From Porticoccus sp. (GTDB lineage Bacteria > Pseudomonadota > Gammaproteobacteria > Pseudomonadales > Porticoccaceae), in the NCBI GenBank assembly GCA_021773405.1, contig JAJFKD010000035.1:1-34636 (forward strand): a DNA stretch of 34,636 nucleotides, in the 5' to 3' direction. Positions within the stretch are counted from its first letter, which is position 1. Every line of letters begins with the position of its first letter. The notes under the pieces were generated by a model. That model was not told the DNA's origin. It did not search any database and saw only the letters and a list, made by a program, of their open reading frames with translations. The translations under genes were made by a program, and so were the position numbers. Positions 33,308-34,636 of this stretch are shown one piece after another.

Positions 33308-33874
33308 ATGAGTGAACAACAATTTGAAGTAGTTTTTCGCGGGGATGTAGAACCCGGCCAGTCTATTGTTAGTGTGAAAGAAGGATTGGCCAAGCTCTTT
33401 AATGCTGACCCCTCCCGAATTGATCAAATGTTTTCGGGCAAACCCGTCGTGATCAAAGCTAATTTGGATGAAGATACTGCGCGTCACTATCAGTCATCAT
33501 TAAAGAAGGTTGGAGCCTTAGCGGATATCCGCCCGGTAAAGCCAGCTGGTTCTCCTGTCAGCTCTAATGACACTAGCAATGATACGGTAGCTCAAACCTC
33601 TGATACACCAGCAGCTGAACCTCAGGTTACCCAAGAGCCGGACGGTCTGGAAAATTTCGATTTTGACTTTGATGTAGCGCCAGTGGGTGCTGATGTTTTA
33701 CCTTCTGATCATAAAAAAGATTTTACCCCAGCAGATGTGGATACCTCTCACCTGACCATATCAGATGTGGGTGCAGATGTTTTGGAAGCGAAAGATAAGC
33801 GAAGCTATGAAGATCGGGATGTTGATACATCCCACCTTTCTGTCGATGACCTTGAAAATAATCCAGATGATTAG
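33308..33874 (+). CDS. Acidic protein of unknown function with a C-terminal repeat
   Basis: This 188-residue soluble protein has two parts. Residues 1-77 form a small alpha/beta domain (FEVVFRGDVEPGQ, LAKLFNADPSRIDQMFSGKPV, then SSLKKVGALADIRPV). I recall similar segments at the N-terminus of other uncharacterised gammaproteobacterial proteins, but I cannot name the family. After a Ser/Thr/Pro-rich linker, the C-terminal part holds two 28-residue repeats, each beginning VGADVL and containing DVDTSHL followed by SD or DD. The protein is strongly acidic. It has no signal peptide. A GTAGGC stretch precedes the ATG. It converges with the Lrp-type gene. Confidence 0.78.
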   Translation: MSEQQFEVVFRGDVEPGQSIVSVKEGLAKLFNADPSRIDQMFSGKPVVIKANLDEDTARHYQSSLKKVGALADIRPVKPAGSPVSSNDTSNDTVAQTSDTPAAEPQVTQEPDGLENFDFDFDVAPVGADVLPSDHKKDFTPADVDTSHLTISDVGADVLEAKDKRSYEDRDVDTSHLSVDDLENNPDD

Positions 33875-33905
33875 CTATTTTAAATAGAGCATCGTATTGG
33901 ACTAT

Positions 33906-34379
33906 TTACATCTGTGTATCTAATGGCAATTCGGTGGAATACTTAATTTGAGTGACTGCTACATTCGAATGCATTTCTCGAATAAGAGGAAGTTGCGCCA
34001 AGTGTTTTCGTAAAAAACGTTCAAAGTGTTGAATATCTCGAGTGATAATTTTTAGAAAATAATCCATTGTTCCAGTCACCGTATAACATTCAACAATTTC
34101 CGGAAATTTCTGTACTTGTTCTTCAAACATTTCTAATGAATTCTCATCATTTTTTGACAGTGAAATACTGACAAAAGTAATCATCTGCATACCGAGTTTT
34201 TGTGAGTCTAATAAAGCAACTCGCTGTTTGATAAACCCATCTTTTTCTAAACGATTAATTCTTCTCCAGCAAGGTGAGGTGGACAAGTTTACTTTTCCCG
34301 CCAAGTCCTGTGCTGTAAGGCTTGCATCTTCTTGAAGCTGTTTAAGAAGCAAAATATCAATGTTATCAAGTTCATTCAT
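33906..34379 (-). CDS. Lrp/AsnC family transcriptional regulator
   Basis: This 157-residue regulator has an N-terminal helix-turn-helix (about 5-55, with LLKQLQEDASLTAQDLAGKV and STSPCWRRINRLEKDGFI) and a C-terminal RAM ligand-binding domain (about 65-150, with TGTMDYFLKI). The STSPCWRRI recognition helix is the form seen in amino-acid-responsive members such as Lrp and BkdR. Such proteins form dimers and octamers, bind amino acids and often control a divergent neighbour. The region upstream runs off the window, so the likely target is not visible. Its own start at 34379 faces an AT-rich intergenic region. Confidence 0.94.
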   Translation of the reverse strand: MNELDNIDILLLKQLQEDASLTAQDLAGKVNLSTSPCWRRINRLEKDGFIKQRVALLDSQKLGMQMITFVSISLSKNDENSLEMFEEQVQKFPEIVECYTVTGTMDYFLKIITRDIQHFERFLRKHLAQLPLIREMHSNVAVTQIKYSTELPLDTQM

Positions 34380-34636
34380 AGGTTTTACCTTTAAAAAGCA
34401 ATACGGATAGCAGTTTTTATCGAGGAGGTAATATTGAAAATAAAATCCAATATTTCTTAATTTTTAGCAATATATAACCTATATATAGGGTTGGTAGTAG
34501 AAAAAAGCAATTATTTTCCCGGAACAAAAAAGGAAAGTTTTTGCCCAAATTTTATAGTTTTAAGTGTATGGAAGTACAAAAATTATGGGTTTCTTAGGTT
34601 GAATAAAAGAGGGCGTATATTACAAAAGTATTTCCA
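34380..34636. promoter_or_regulatory. AT-rich intergenic control region upstream of the Lrp-type gene
   Basis: No gene is visible in these 257 bases. The stretch is very AT-rich and contains a perfect 12-base palindrome CCTATATATAGG at 34478-34489, flanked by AA and GTT so that the symmetry nearly extends outward. This is a plausible place for autoregulatory Lrp-type sites and for the promoter of a divergent gene beyond the edge. I did not find an exact Lrp consensus. Confidence 0.35.

Noticed and set aside
1..34636. Defence island, prophage, CRISPR array, insertion sequence or tRNA
   Set aside because: I looked for direct-repeat arrays, transposase or integrase motifs, toxin-antitoxin pairs and tRNA-like folds and saw none; the gene content is chromosomal and largely housekeeping.

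Overview
The window carries about 34 protein-coding genes of a free-living gammaproteobacterium with an AT-leaning genome. Its content (type III glutamine synthetase, HslVU, HtpX, CysE, DgkA, YgiQ, an OlsF-like acyltransferase, several lipoproteins) fits a marine lineage of the Cellvibrionales/Oceanospirillales type, but the exact taxon is an inference. I see no rRNA, tRNA, CRISPR array, insertion sequence, prophage or integrase. No gene-free stretch exceeds 300 bases.

Layout. (1) 1-4499: a signalling operon with the 3' part of an OmpR-type response regulator, an exported LysM/FecR protein and a CHASE2 sensor histidine kinase. (2) 4642-6559: a DUF4332 helix-hairpin-helix protein and a TM-helix-repeat channel-like protein, closed by a strong bidirectional terminator. 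(3) 6632-11662, minus strand: an OlsF-like two-domain acyltransferase, a DUF3754 membrane protein, a VOC protein, and a Baeyer-Villiger-type flavin monooxygenase that overlaps the VOC gene. (4) 11825-13979: two tandem paralogous lipoproteins of no recognised family. (5) 14057-16447, minus strand: a DUF1223 protein, a GFA protein and a membrane-anchored MtfA-like peptidase, with a perfect 14-bp inverted repeat in front of the DUF1223 gene. (6) 16717-20750: an FAD-dependent dehydrogenase and a YgiQ-type radical SAM protein.

(7) 20949-23783: a small flagellar-rod-like protein, a broken group II truncated haemoglobin, and a type III glutamine synthetase (glnN) with a good sigma-54-type promoter. 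(8) 27227-23950, minus strand: an apparent hslV-hslU-DUF971-glutaredoxin-PqqD-like operon behind a sigma-32-type promoter. The last bases of hslV are followed by two degenerate copies of themselves. (9) 28593-27367, minus strand: htpX and a Rieske protein. (10) 28863-33104: an LEA-type lipoprotein, an MscS channel, an M15 peptidase, then cysE-dgkA-aquaporin. (11) 33308-34379: an acidic protein with an internal repeat and an Lrp/AsnC regulator, with an AT-rich probable control region at the right edge.

Shared themes are envelope and osmotic homeostasis (two channel proteins, an aquaporin, DgkA, OlsF-like lipid synthesis, HtpX, lipoproteins) and protein quality control (HslVU, HtpX, MtfA-like). 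Most genes are ordinary housekeeping genes. The least explained items are the paired lipoproteins, the FecR/CHASE2 signalling cassette, the hslV 3' repeats, the globin remnant beside the glnN promoter, and the PqqD-like gene without a visible partner.
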